This document shows positions 8,620-16,632 of a stretch of 64,000 bases of DNA, piece by piece. Below the pieces are notes generated by a model. The model had not been told where the DNA came from and made no database searches. It saw nothing but the letters and a program-made list of their open reading frames with translations. The stretch covers positions 7,275 through 71,274 of the forward strand of contig JBMYLP010000007.1 of the NCBI GenBank assembly GCA_049596455.1, given 5' to 3'. Made by a program: the position numbers and the translations under genes. The stretch is from UBA7446 sp049596455 (GTDB lineage: Bacteria; Bacteroidota; Bacteroidia; Flavobacteriales; Flavobacteriaceae). Each line of letters opens with the position of its first letter. The stretch's first letter is position 1.

Positions 8620-8650
8620 AAAAAAGTCCCGGTGAAACACCGAGACTTTT
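8618..8650. terminator. Bidirectional terminator between argS and proteorhodopsin gene
   Basis: The arms AAAAGTC-C-CGGTG and CACCG-A-GACTTTT pair with one internal mismatch around an AAA loop. A-rich sequence on the left and TTTT on the right let it serve both convergent genes. Confidence 0.8.
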
Positions 8651-8671
8651 ATTTAATTAAGAGTGGTTTTC

Positions 8672-9382
8672 TTATTTCTGAGAAACGGCAGCAGCATATA
8701 CTACTAGACCAAATCCAATTTTGTTAATTGCATCACCAATGTTGTAGACAACGTCCATGTTAAGACCAATTCCATCAACAAAGTCATACCAACCATCAGT
8801 ACCAATCATATAACCTAATGGGTAAATAGCCCATCCGATAAGTACAAATAATGTTAGCATTTTGTGTGCTTTTTCAACAGAACCTCCCGCAGCAGCAGCA
8901 AGTTTTGCCAACGGACCAAACTTGATTAACCATGCAATGTAGAAGTATGCTAAACCAGAAGCAAGACCCCATAGTGCAGGTCCATTAGCTGTGTCAGAAA
9001 CTTCACCAAAATAACCTGTTACAAGCATTACAAGTGATGCCCAAATCAACGTGCTTAAGTGCTTAGTTGTTGCACCAGCAGCCTTTAGAATTAAGTAAAA
9101 CTCAACACACATAAGTGGCACTGTTAAAATCCAGTCGATGTAACGAATTTCTGTAGTTACACCACCAGAAGTAGCAGCTTCTCTCATGTAGTAATAGTGT
9201 ACAGCAGCGATGAAGGTAATCAAACCTGAAACCAAGATTGAAGTTCTCCATTTGCTGTCAAATTGGTTTAAAGACAAGAAAAAGAAAGCTGATGCAGCTG
9301 TCATTGCCATAGTCCCTAAAAAGAAAGTGAAATTTACCGGATCACTTAAGTCCGCAATTGTAACTAAATTAGTAAGTGTCAT
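8672..9382 (-). CDS. Proteorhodopsin, green-tuned proton pump
   Basis: This seven-helix retinal protein is a light-driven outward proton pump in the cytoplasmic membrane. In RYIDWILTVPLM, Asp83 is the proton acceptor and Thr87 sits in the DTE-type motif; Glu94 (in CVEFYLIL) is the cytoplasmic donor. His62 is the usual partner of the acceptor. Lys221 in DAINKIGFG carries retinal. The spectral-tuning site (equivalent to position 105) is Met91, the residue usual in green-absorbing flavobacterial pumps. DTE rather than NDQ or NTQ argues for protons, not sodium or chloride. It is divergent from blh across a 95-base AT-rich gap and shares a terminator with argS. Confidence 0.97.
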   Translation of the reverse strand: MTLTNLVTIADLSDPVNFTFFLGTMAMTAASAFFFLSLNQFDSKWRTSILVSGLITFIAAVHYYYMREAATSGGVTTEIRYIDWILTVPLMCVEFYLILKAAGATTKHLSTLIWASLVMLVTGYFGEVSDTANGPALWGLASGLAYFYIAWLIKFGPLAKLAAAAGGSVEKAHKMLTLFVLIGWAIYPLGYMIGTDGWYDFVDGIGLNMDVVYNIGDAINKIGFGLVVYAAAVSQK

Positions 9383-9477
9383 AATTTTTTAATTATAATT
9401 TTGTTGAGCGCAAGTTAAAAAAAATTAAACAAACGATATATATTTGAATAAATTTTTTCTAAATTTTTAAAACATCA
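9383..9477. promoter_or_regulatory. Divergent promoter region of proteorhodopsin and blh
   Basis: This 95-base, very AT-rich region separates the two start codons. On the plus strand TATATTTG (9439-9446) matches TAnnTTTG and could start blh about 25 bases upstream of its ATG, but no -33 TTG is present at proper distance. For the pump only a relaxed match (TATCGTTTG on the minus strand, 9430-9438) is visible. No light- or carotenoid-responsive operator can be named. Confidence 0.45.
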
Positions 9478-10359
9478 ATGCTTAAATTTTCTAAATATGA
9501 ATCGCAAAAAATCGGTATTACACTGATTTGTACCCTGTTGGGGTTAACATTGCCTGCATCATTTTTGTGGGTCATTGCTGCTATTAATGTGTTAACAATA
9601 GGCGTTATTCATGGTGCAAATGATTTATATATCCTTTCTATTTTTAAAAAATCGCCAATAAAAAGCCAATTTGGCTACTTATTTTTTAGTTACGTTTTTT
9701 TTGTGTTCATCATGGTTTTGGCACTTTTCCATGTCCCTCAACTTGCTCTTTTGTTGTTTGTTTTGGTGAGTTCGTTTCATTTTGGAGAGCAGCAATGGCA
9801 CAAAAATACATTTGTTAATCTACCAAAGCTGCAGTTGTTCTATGTTGCTTATGGAGTTTTCCTGTTTTCGTTGCTTTTTTACACGCATCAAGATCAAACC
9901 CTGTCTATTATTCAACAAATTTCTGGGCTTCAAATAGATCCCAACACAATTTTATATTTATTAATTGCCTCTTTTCTTGCAACTGTTTTTTTTACGCTTC
10001 TTAATTTGGGACAACTTAAACCGCAATTGCTTTTTCAGCTTGTTGCACTAATCACATTGATTTTGCTATTTACACAAACTTCACTATTATGGTCATTTTC
10101 CGTTTATTTTGTGTTGTGGCATAGCATTCCGTCCTTAAAAGAACAAGCCAACGTACTTTATCCAAATGATTTAAAACCCATTCGCAAATACATCAAATTA
10201 GCCTTACCCTATTGGGTATTGTCTTTGATTGGTTTTGCAATTGCACTATATTTTTTTAATGACAACACAGCATCATTGCTTGCGTTGTTTTTTGGGTTCT
10301 TAGCAGCCATCACTATCCCGCATGTAGGGGTTATTTTTTGGATGCATCAGAAAAACTAA
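9478..10359 (+). CDS. blh: Beta-carotene 15,15'-dioxygenase, Brp/Blh family
   Basis: The enzyme cleaves beta-carotene into two retinal molecules and so makes the chromophore of the neighbouring proteorhodopsin. It is a 293-residue membrane protein with about eight hydrophobic segments. Conserved histidines that would bind iron are in VIHGANDLY, SSFHFGEQQWH, LWHSIPSL and IPHVGVIFWMH. The order and divergence from the pump are characteristic of marine flavobacteria. No other carotenoid gene (crtE, crtB, crtI, crtY) lies in the window, so the substrate must be supplied from elsewhere. Confidence 0.93.
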   Translation: MLKFSKYESQKIGITLICTLLGLTLPASFLWVIAAINVLTIGVIHGANDLYILSIFKKSPIKSQFGYLFFSYVFFVFIMVLALFHVPQLALLLFVLVSSFHFGEQQWHKNTFVNLPKLQLFYVAYGVFLFSLLFYTHQDQTLSIIQQISGLQIDPNTILYLLIASFLATVFFTLLNLGQLKPQLLFQLVALITLILLFTQTSLLWSFSVYFVLWHSIPSLKEQANVLYPNDLKPIRKYIKLALPYWVLSLIGFAIALYFFNDNTASLLALFFGFLAAITIPHVGVIFWMHQKN

Positions 10360-10364
10360 TTCCG

Positions 10365-10372
10365 TAATTTTG
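10365..10372 (+). promoter_or_regulatory. -7 element of ffh promoter
   Basis: TAATTTTG matches TAnnTTTG exactly in the 29-base gap between blh and ffh, 16 bases before the ffh ATG. It makes ffh independent of blh. Confidence 0.5.
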
Positions 10373-10388
10373 GAGTTTATACTATTTC

Positions 10389-11711
10389 ATGTTCGAACAG
10401 TTTAGTCAACGCTTAGACAAAGCATTAAAAACCCTTAAAGGACACGGCCGCATTACTGAAATTAATGTTGCCGAAACGATGAAAGAAATCCGTCGTGCGC
10501 TATTAGACGCAGACGTAAATTTCAAAATTGCCAAATCCTTTACTGAAGAAGTCAAGGAAAAAGCATTGGGGCAAAAAGTACTGACCAGTCTAAAACCTGG
10601 GCAGTTGCTTGTGAAAATTGTGCAAGATGAGCTTACTGCGCTACTTGGAGGAGAAAATAAAGCCCTTTCAGTTTCGGGAAAACCCGCTGTGGTTTTAATG
10701 AGTGGATTACAAGGCTCAGGTAAAACAACGTGTGCAGCTAAACTTGCAAAGCATCTTAAAACGAAACAGGCAAAGAAGGTTTTGCTTGTGGCATGTGATG
10801 TCTATCGCCCAGCAGCAATTGACCAATTGCAAGTACTCGGCGAACAAATTGACGTAGCCGTTTTTGCGCAACCCGAAAACAACAACCCCATTGACATAGC
10901 CAAACAAGCCCTTCAGCATGCCAAAACGCATCAATTTAATGTTGTTATTATTGACACCGCAGGTCGATTGGCTATTGACGAGGAGCTTATGCAGGAAATC
11001 GACAACATTCACAAAGCCGTTCGTCCTTCTGAAACCCTCTTTGTGGTAGATGCCATGATGGGTCAAGATGCGGTGAATACCGCCAAAGCCTTTCACGATT
11101 TGTTGCAGTTTGACGGCGTTGTGCTTACCAAAATGGATGGTGATACACGCGGCGGAGCTGCCTTATCCATAAAGTCTGTGGTTGATAAACCTATCAAATT
11201 TATTGGTACAGGCGAAAAAGTGGATGCACTAGACGTATTTTACCCCAACCGAATGGCGGAACGCATATTGGGCATGGGCGATGTGGTTACGCTTGTAGAG
11301 CGTGCCCAAGAGCAAGTGGACGAAGAAGAGGCACGACGTGTTCAGAAAAAAATTGCTAAGAATCAGTTTGGATACGATGATTTTTTAAGCCAACTCAAAC
11401 AAGTACAGCGCATGGGCTCTATGAAAGATTTGGTGGGGATGATTCCCGGTGCGAGCAAGGCATTAAACGGTGCTGAAATTGACGAAGATGCATTTAAGGG
11501 CGTAGAAGCATTGATTCAGTCTATGACTCCTAAAGAACGCAAACAACCCAAACTGCTTGACTACAGTAGAAAAAAGCGTATAGCCAAAGGAGCTGGCATG
11601 CAGATGGACGATATTAACAAGCTGGTAAAGCAGTTTGAACAGATGAGTAAAATGATGAAAATGATGCAAGGAGGCAAAGCCTCTAAGCTGATGCAAATGT
11701 TTGGAAAATGA
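10389..11711 (+). CDS. ffh: Signal recognition particle protein Ffh
   Basis: Ffh binds signal sequences of nascent membrane proteins and 4.5S RNA and docks on FtsY as a GTPase. The N domain covers about 1-90. The G domain has the P-loop GLQGSGKTT at 106-114, IDTAGRL, and TKMDGDTRGG. The Met-rich M domain begins near 300 and ends in a run of methionines (KMMKMMQGGKASKLMQMF), the signal-binding and RNA-binding part. The length of 440 is normal. The stop overlaps folD by ATGA. Confidence 0.98.
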   Translation: MFEQFSQRLDKALKTLKGHGRITEINVAETMKEIRRALLDADVNFKIAKSFTEEVKEKALGQKVLTSLKPGQLLVKIVQDELTALLGGENKALSVSGKPAVVLMSGLQGSGKTTCAAKLAKHLKTKQAKKVLLVACDVYRPAAIDQLQVLGEQIDVAVFAQPENNNPIDIAKQALQHAKTHQFNVVIIDTAGRLAIDEELMQEIDNIHKAVRPSETLFVVDAMMGQDAVNTAKAFHDLLQFDGVVLTKMDGDTRGGAALSIKSVVDKPIKFIGTGEKVDALDVFYPNRMAERILGMGDVVTLVERAQEQVDEEEARRVQKKIAKNQFGYDDFLSQLKQVQRMGSMKDLVGMIPGASKALNGAEIDEDAFKGVEALIQSMTPKERKQPKLLDYSRKKRIAKGAGMQMDDINKLVKQFEQMSKMMKMMQGGKASKLMQMFGK

Positions 11712-12589
11712 GTATAATTTTAGATGGTAAAGCCACTTCAAATCAAATTAAAGAGGAACTCACGCAAGAAGTTGCTGCGCTCAAAGCTTCGGGCAAACGC
11801 CCACCGCATTTGGCGGCTGTTTTGGTAGGCAACGATGGTGCAAGCTTGACTTATGTGGGTAGCAAAGTGCGCTCTTGTGAAAAAATTGGCTTTGACTCTA
11901 CGTTGATTCGTTTAGAGGACACCATTACGCAAGATGAGCTTTTGGAAACCATAGACAACCTTAACAATGACACTACCCTCGATGGTTTTATTGTGCAATT
12001 GCCATTACCCAAACACATAGACGAGGAAGTTGTTTTGCACGCTATAAATCCAGACAAAGACGTGGACGGATTTCACCCCAGCAATTTTGGTAAAATGGCT
12101 TTGGGCATGGAGACCTTTATCCCTGCCACGCCGTTTGGCATCATGGAATTGCTTCGCCGATATGATTTGGATATTAGCGGAAAACACGCCGTTGTGATTG
12201 GTCGTAGTCATATTGTAGGACGTCCTATGAGTATTTTATTATCCAATAAGGGAAACCCTGGAAATGCTACGGTAACGCTTACGCATAGCCGTACACAAAA
12301 CTTAGCCGAGATTACCAAAACAGCCGATATTGTAGTGTCTGCATTGGGCGTTCCTAATTTTGTTACCGCTGAAATGATTAAGCAAGATGCTATTATCATT
12401 GATGTTGGGATTACGCGCGTTCCCGACGAAAATCATCCCAAAGGCTATGTGATTGTGGGCGATGTTGCTTTTGATGAGGTTAAGGAAAAAGCAAGTTTTA
12501 TTACGCCTGTTCCTGGAGGTGTTGGTCCCATGACCATTGCCATGTTGCTGCAAAACACGATGTTAGCATATCAACGTAACCAAGCTTAA
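11708..12589 (+). CDS. folD: Methylenetetrahydrofolate dehydrogenase/cyclohydrolase
   Basis: The bifunctional enzyme converts 5,10-methylene-THF to 10-formyl-THF, feeding purine synthesis and initiator tRNA formylation. Family motifs are the catalytic lysine region YVGSKVRSCEK, the IVQLPLPKH loop, the NAD(P) loop VIGRSHIVGRPM and the C-terminal TPVPGGVGPMTIAML. The length of 293 is typical. It overlaps ffh by 4 bases and shares the A of TAATG with queE, so four genes from ffh to the YkgJ protein form one tight operon. Confidence 0.98.
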   Translation: MSIILDGKATSNQIKEELTQEVAALKASGKRPPHLAAVLVGNDGASLTYVGSKVRSCEKIGFDSTLIRLEDTITQDELLETIDNLNNDTTLDGFIVQLPLPKHIDEEVVLHAINPDKDVDGFHPSNFGKMALGMETFIPATPFGIMELLRRYDLDISGKHAVVIGRSHIVGRPMSILLSNKGNPGNATVTLTHSRTQNLAEITKTADIVVSALGVPNFVTAEMIKQDAIIIDVGITRVPDENHPKGYVIVGDVAFDEVKEKASFITPVPGGVGPMTIAMLLQNTMLAYQRNQA

Positions 12590-13218
12590 TGAACTCCGAA
12601 CTCCAAAAAGCCGTCACTTCTGGCTATGCACTTCCGCTTATGGAAGCCTTTTATACCATTCAAGGTGAGGGATATCACAAAGGGAGTGCAGCATTTTTTA
12701 TTCGTATTGGCGGTTGTGATGTAGGTTGCCACTGGTGTGATGTGAAAGAAAGTTGGGATGCAAGTCTCCACCCACCCACCTATATTGATGACATTGTTGC
12801 GCAAGCAAAACAATATTCCGATACGGTTGTGGTAACAGGTGGCGAGCCATTGATGTGGAACATGACACCGTTAACAGAAGCCCTGCAAGCAAAGGGCATT
12901 AAAACACACATAGAAACTTCGGGTGCTTATCCACTTTCAGGCAAATGGGATTGGATTTGCTTATCGCCAAAAAAGCGAATGCTACCAAAAACTGAAATAT
13001 ACAAAGCCGCAGATGAGTTGAAAGTTATTGTGTACAATAAAGATGATTTGCAATTTGCTGAAAAACAAGCTCTTGGTGTTACAAAAACCTGCAAACTGTA
13101 TTTGCAACCCGAGTGGAGTAGGCGCGAGAGCGCAATTCCATTGATTGTAAATCACGTGTTGGAAAACCCCAATTGGATGGCGTCGTTGCAAACGCACAAA
13201 TACCTCAAAATCCCTTAA
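12589..13218 (+). CDS. queE: 7-carboxy-7-deazaguanine synthase
   Basis: This radical SAM enzyme makes the 7-deazaguanine base during queuosine biosynthesis. The cluster motif is Cys-x3-Cys-x2-Cys in GGCDVGCHWCDVKESW. The N-terminus PLMEAFYTIQGEGYHKG and the TGGEPLMWNM strand are family-typical. The length of 209 is in the normal range. The start overlaps the folD stop (TAATG). No queC, queD or queF lies nearby, so the pathway is dispersed. It is coupled to the YkgJ-type protein by another TAATG. Confidence 0.93.
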   Translation: MNSELQKAVTSGYALPLMEAFYTIQGEGYHKGSAAFFIRIGGCDVGCHWCDVKESWDASLHPPTYIDDIVAQAKQYSDTVVVTGGEPLMWNMTPLTEALQAKGIKTHIETSGAYPLSGKWDWICLSPKKRMLPKTEIYKAADELKVIVYNKDDLQFAEKQALGVTKTCKLYLQPEWSRRESAIPLIVNHVLENPNWMASLQTHKYLKIP

Positions 13219-13709
13219 TGATTGACCCGAAAAAACTGCCCGAACAAGCGGCAAAAGTAGCACAAGAAAACGCCAAATACCTAAGAAAGCTTAAGGCGCG
13301 CAAACCCAAAAAGCTAGACGCAGTGATGACAAAACTGCACAACGAAACCTTTCAAAAAATAGATTGCCTAGACTGTGCCAATTGCTGCAAAACTACTGGT
13401 CCGTTGTTTTTGCCATCGGACATTAAACGCATCAGCAAACGTTTAAAAATGAAACCTACCCAATTTGAGGCAACCTATCTTCGAATTGATGAAGATAATG
13501 ACAAGGTTTTACAGCAATTGCCATGTCCATTTTTAGGAGTAGATAATCATTGCAGTATATATGAAGATCGCCCTAAAGCCTGTCGTGAATTTCCCCATAC
13601 GGACAGACCGAAATTTCATCAGATTACAGCCATTACCGCAAAAAATGTAGTGGTTTGTCCTGCCGTTTTTGCCATGGTGGAGCGATTAAAATCCGAACTT
13701 CCGTTATAG
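13218..13709 (+). CDS. YkgJ-family cysteine cluster protein
   Basis: The family is named for a cysteine cluster proposed to bind zinc or iron-sulfur; its function is not settled. Cysteines are in DCLDCANCCKTTG, LPCPFLGVDNHC, KACREFPH and VVCPAVFAM, the usual pattern. The start is taken at ATG 13218, sharing an A with the queE stop (TAATG), which gives 163 residues. An upstream in-frame start at 13173 would overlap queE by 46 bases and is less likely. The N-terminal 45 residues are Lys-rich and helical. It is the last gene of the ffh operon. Confidence 0.85.
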   Translation: MIDPKKLPEQAAKVAQENAKYLRKLKARKPKKLDAVMTKLHNETFQKIDCLDCANCCKTTGPLFLPSDIKRISKRLKMKPTQFEATYLRIDEDNDKVLQQLPCPFLGVDNHCSIYEDRPKACREFPHTDRPKFHQITAITAKNVVVCPAVFAMVERLKSELPL

Positions 13710-13755
13710 CTAAAAACTGAAAATATACCTTACATTTAGACTTTAAAAACCTTTA

Positions 13756-14982
13756 GTGCGCTTTACTTGGTTTATAGCTCGTAGGATTATTGGTCAGCGT
13801 TCGCATCGCAGCAGCGTTTCTGGACCCATCATAACCATTGGCATTATTGCTATTGCGTTGGGCGTTATTACCATGCTTATTGCACTTGGTACGGGTGTTG
13901 GGTTGCAGCAAAAAATCGGACAAAAAGTCGCTGCCTTTAGCGGACATATTCGTGTGACAACACTTGAAAACAGCCAACGGCAAGAAACCCTAAAACCATT
14001 AGAAAACGCGACTGAAGTTCGCGCAACACTAAAGCAACAAGCCAATATATCAGCGGTTCAGGCGGTTGCGTATGTTCCGGGTGTAATACTAAATCAAAAC
14101 GCTTTTGACGGCATTGTTTTTAAGGGAATAGACGATTCGTTTAATGCTGAATTTTTCAGCTTTTTTGGCGATACAGATTATCTCACTGGCCTTGGTAAAC
14201 AAGATATTTGGATTTCATCCGAGTTGGCAAAAAAACTTGACTTACAGGTTGGCGATAGAGTACCGCTATATTTTGCATCGGAAGAAACGGCGTTGCCCAA
14301 ACGCCGTAGCTGCACCGTAGTCGGGCTTTTTACCACTGGTTTTTCGGATTATGACAAAACCTATGTGCTTGGCCATTTGGACGTGGTACGCTCGCTTTAT
14401 GGCTGGGAAAAAAATCAAGTGGGAGCGTTTGAACTTTTTTTAGATGATTACTCCGATTTATCTTCCCAATCCGATATGCTTTATGATAGCATTGATGCGC
14501 TGGTAGATGTGCAGCATATAGAGGAACAATTTCCCGAAATTTTTAATTGGATTCGCTTGTTTGGTACAAACATCTCGCTGATTATCATCATCATGATTAT
14601 TGTGGGTGGGGTAAATATGATTACCGCTTTATTGGTGCTTATTTTAGAGCAAACCCAACTCATTGGTATCACCCGTGTGCTGGGCGCACGAGTGCGTTCG
14701 TTGCAACAACTTTTCCTTATTCAGGGTGCTTATTTGATTGGCGTAGGACTTTTTTGGGGCAATCTTATTGGTCTTGGATTGTTATTTATTCAAAAACAAA
14801 CCGGCATCATTTCCTTAGATCCTGCAACGTACTATGTGAGGCAAGTGCCTGTTTATATGGATGTTATAACAGTATTATGGCTTAATGGACTTACACTTTT
14901 GATTTGCCTTGTCTTACTGATTTTACCTTCCTTTATCATTGCTCGCATACCGCCCACACAGGCACTTAAAATCAATCCCTAG
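13756..14982 (+). CDS. LolC/LolE/FtsX-type ABC transporter permease
   Basis: The 408-residue protein matches the MacB/FtsX permease fold: one membrane segment near 22-46 (GPIITIGIIAIALGVITMLI), a large periplasmic MacB-PCD-like domain (about 50-265), then three C-terminal segments near 270-300, 320-345 and 370-400. The QLIGITRVLGAR stretch after the second segment is the conserved coupling region. The start is GTG 13756 (MRFTWFIARRI). In diderms such proteins move lipoproteins (LolCE) or act in cell division or export. No ATPase gene is adjacent, so the partner is elsewhere. Confidence 0.85.
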   Translation: MRFTWFIARRIIGQRSHRSSVSGPIITIGIIAIALGVITMLIALGTGVGLQQKIGQKVAAFSGHIRVTTLENSQRQETLKPLENATEVRATLKQQANISAVQAVAYVPGVILNQNAFDGIVFKGIDDSFNAEFFSFFGDTDYLTGLGKQDIWISSELAKKLDLQVGDRVPLYFASEETALPKRRSCTVVGLFTTGFSDYDKTYVLGHLDVVRSLYGWEKNQVGAFELFLDDYSDLSSQSDMLYDSIDALVDVQHIEEQFPEIFNWIRLFGTNISLIIIIMIIVGGVNMITALLVLILEQTQLIGITRVLGARVRSLQQLFLIQGAYLIGVGLFWGNLIGLGLLFIQKQTGIISLDPATYYVRQVPVYMDVITVLWLNGLTLLICLVLLILPSFIIARIPPTQALKINP

Positions 14983-14984
14983 CA

Positions 14985-15015
14985 TTGCTTCACGCAAAAG
15001 CATTACCTACCTTTG
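14985..15015 (+). promoter_or_regulatory. Promoter of the CBS-like gene (TTG-N20-TACCTTTG)
   Basis: TTG at 14985-14987 and TACCTTTG at 15008-15015 are separated by 20 bases, within the Bacteroidota consensus spacing. The -7 box ends 4 bases before ATG 15020, which predicts a leaderless transcript. The TTG sits just after the permease stop. Confidence 0.7.
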
Positions 15016-15019
15016 CGGT

Positions 15020-15997
15020 ATGCATTACGTAGATAATATTCTTGAAACGATTGGCAATACACCGCTAATCCGCCTTAACAAAATAACAGCCGAAATAGAC
15101 GCTTTGGTGTTAGCTAAAGTGGAATATTTTAATCCAGGGAGTTCGGTCAAAGACCGTATGGCACTAAAAATGGTGGAAGATGCCGAAGCTGACGGACGGC
15201 TAAAACCTGGTGGCACCATTGTGGAAGGCACTTCTGGCAATACAGGTATGGGGTTGGCGTTGGCAGCCATTGTAAAGGGGTACAAATTGATTTGCGTTTC
15301 TACCGATAAGCAATCCAAAGAAAAGTTTGATATCCTGCGTGCGGTTGGCGCGGAGGTTATTGTTTGCCCTACGGATGTAGCACCAGACGATCCGCGTTCG
15401 TATTATTCTACTTCCAAACGTATTGCCGAAGAAACGCCAAATGCATGGTACGTAAATCAGTATGACAATCCGTCAAATGCCGTGGCGCACTACGAGCAAA
15501 CAGGGCCTGAAATTTGGAAACAAACGGATGGAAAAATTACCCATTTTGTGGTGGGAGTAGGTACGGGCGGTACCATCTCTGGCGTTGCCAAATACTTAAA
15601 GGAGCAAAACCCAGACATTAAAATTTGGGGTATTGACACTTACGGCTCTGTCTTTAAAAAGTATCACGAAACGGGTATTTTTGACAAGAATGAAATCTAC
15701 CCTTATATCACTGAAGGTATAGGCGAAGATATTCTCCCTGAAAATGTAGATTTTGACCTTATTGATGCCTTTGAAAAAGTAACCGACAAAGACGCTGCGG
15801 TGTACACCCGAAAGCTAGCACGTGAAGAAGGTATTTTTGCTGGAAACTCCTGCGGCGCTGCCGTAAAGGGCGTGTTACAACTTAAAGAACACTTTGGACC
15901 AGACGATGTGGTGGTGGTGCTTTTACACGACTCCGGCAGCCGTTATGTAGGCAAAATGTATAACGACGATTGGATGAAAGAAAAAGGGTTTTTGTAA
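15020..15997 (+). CDS. PLP-dependent cysteine synthase/cystathionine beta-synthase-like enzyme
   Basis: This fold-type II PLP enzyme makes or interconverts cysteine-type thiols. The PLP lysine is in PGSSVKDRMA, the substrate loop is EGTSGNTGMG, the phosphate loop GTGGTISG, and SCGAA lies near the end. The C-terminal KMYNDDWMKEKGFL resembles the end of the catalytic core of cystathionine beta-synthase, and no CBS regulatory domain follows. Either O-acetylserine/serine sulfhydrylase or cystathionine beta-synthase activity is possible. The start is ATG 15020, just after the promoter box, giving 325 residues. The longer frame from 14939 would overlap the permease. Confidence 0.88.
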   Translation: MHYVDNILETIGNTPLIRLNKITAEIDALVLAKVEYFNPGSSVKDRMALKMVEDAEADGRLKPGGTIVEGTSGNTGMGLALAAIVKGYKLICVSTDKQSKEKFDILRAVGAEVIVCPTDVAPDDPRSYYSTSKRIAEETPNAWYVNQYDNPSNAVAHYEQTGPEIWKQTDGKITHFVVGVGTGGTISGVAKYLKEQNPDIKIWGIDTYGSVFKKYHETGIFDKNEIYPYITEGIGEDILPENVDFDLIDAFEKVTDKDAAVYTRKLAREEGIFAGNSCGAAVKGVLQLKEHFGPDDVVVVLLHDSGSRYVGKMYNDDWMKEKGFL

Positions 15998-16014
15998 AAG
16001 CAACAATAATTATA

Positions 16015-16446
16015 TTACCCCATCGCAATGGCACCAATTATTCCTGCCAAAAGCGCAATAACATAAAACCCTATGGCTACTATGGTTAGAATCCCACTAA
16101 GCCTATAATGTGCTTTTAGGTTTTTAAACCCGTCTGCTAAGGCTTCGCTGTTATTGGTGTTTATGGCTGATTTTAAACGTTTTGAAAAACGGTATAAATA
16201 CAGGTATAAGAAAAAGCAAATAAGGGCTACTACAAGATAAATGACGGTAACCATTCCTGTGCCAATGGCTCCAAATGCATCATTATCAAAATCTGGTATC
16301 AAGGCAGTAATGCTGCCTATAAATAGTGCCATTATGGCAATAAACACGCACATGACAAACCCAACAATAGACAAAAAGTGTGTCCATTTACGCGTTTGAT
16401 TTAGGTGGTCAATAGCTATTTGTGTAAGGGTTAATGAAGTATTCAT
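16015..16446 (-). CDS. DUF5362 family membrane protein
   Basis: The 143-residue protein has three hydrophobic segments (about 22-50, 64-85 and 116-142) and the sequence RKWTHFLSIVGFVMCV, which fits the DUF5362 family widespread in Bacteroidota. The family has no known function. A soluble stretch between segments (RFSKRLKSAINTNNSEALADGFKNLKAHYR) is helical and charged. It is convergent with the CBS-like gene at 17 bases and no terminator hairpin is visible there. Confidence 0.7.
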   Translation of the reverse strand: MNTSLTLTQIAIDHLNQTRKWTHFLSIVGFVMCVFIAIMALFIGSITALIPDFDNDAFGAIGTGMVTVIYLVVALICFFLYLYLYRFSKRLKSAINTNNSEALADGFKNLKAHYRLSGILTIVAIGFYVIALLAGIIGAIAMG

Positions 16447-16573
16447 AACATAGGTTTTATAGGTTAATTAAGATATAAAACAAGTTTTAGCCCAATGAGC
16501 ACCATGCAAAAGGAAACAGTTGGTTAAGCCTTGATTATTATGCAATCTGGGTTTTGTTTAGTACTAAACTAAC

Positions 16574-16607
16574 AAAAAATAAAGACCAAGCAAAATACTC
16601 GGTCTTT
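16574..16607 (-). terminator. Terminator of the fad cluster
   Basis: On the minus strand the 7-bp arms AAAGACC and GGTCTTT flank a 13-base loop and are followed by a T-rich tract. It lies 26 bases after the fadE-type stop. Confidence 0.65.
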
Positions 16608-16632
16608 TTAAAGTTGTAATAAGAAGTATTTC

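Noticed and set aside
14939..15019. Longer start for the CBS-like gene
   Set aside because: It would overlap the permease, and the promoter box lies inside that stretch, so ATG 15020 is right.
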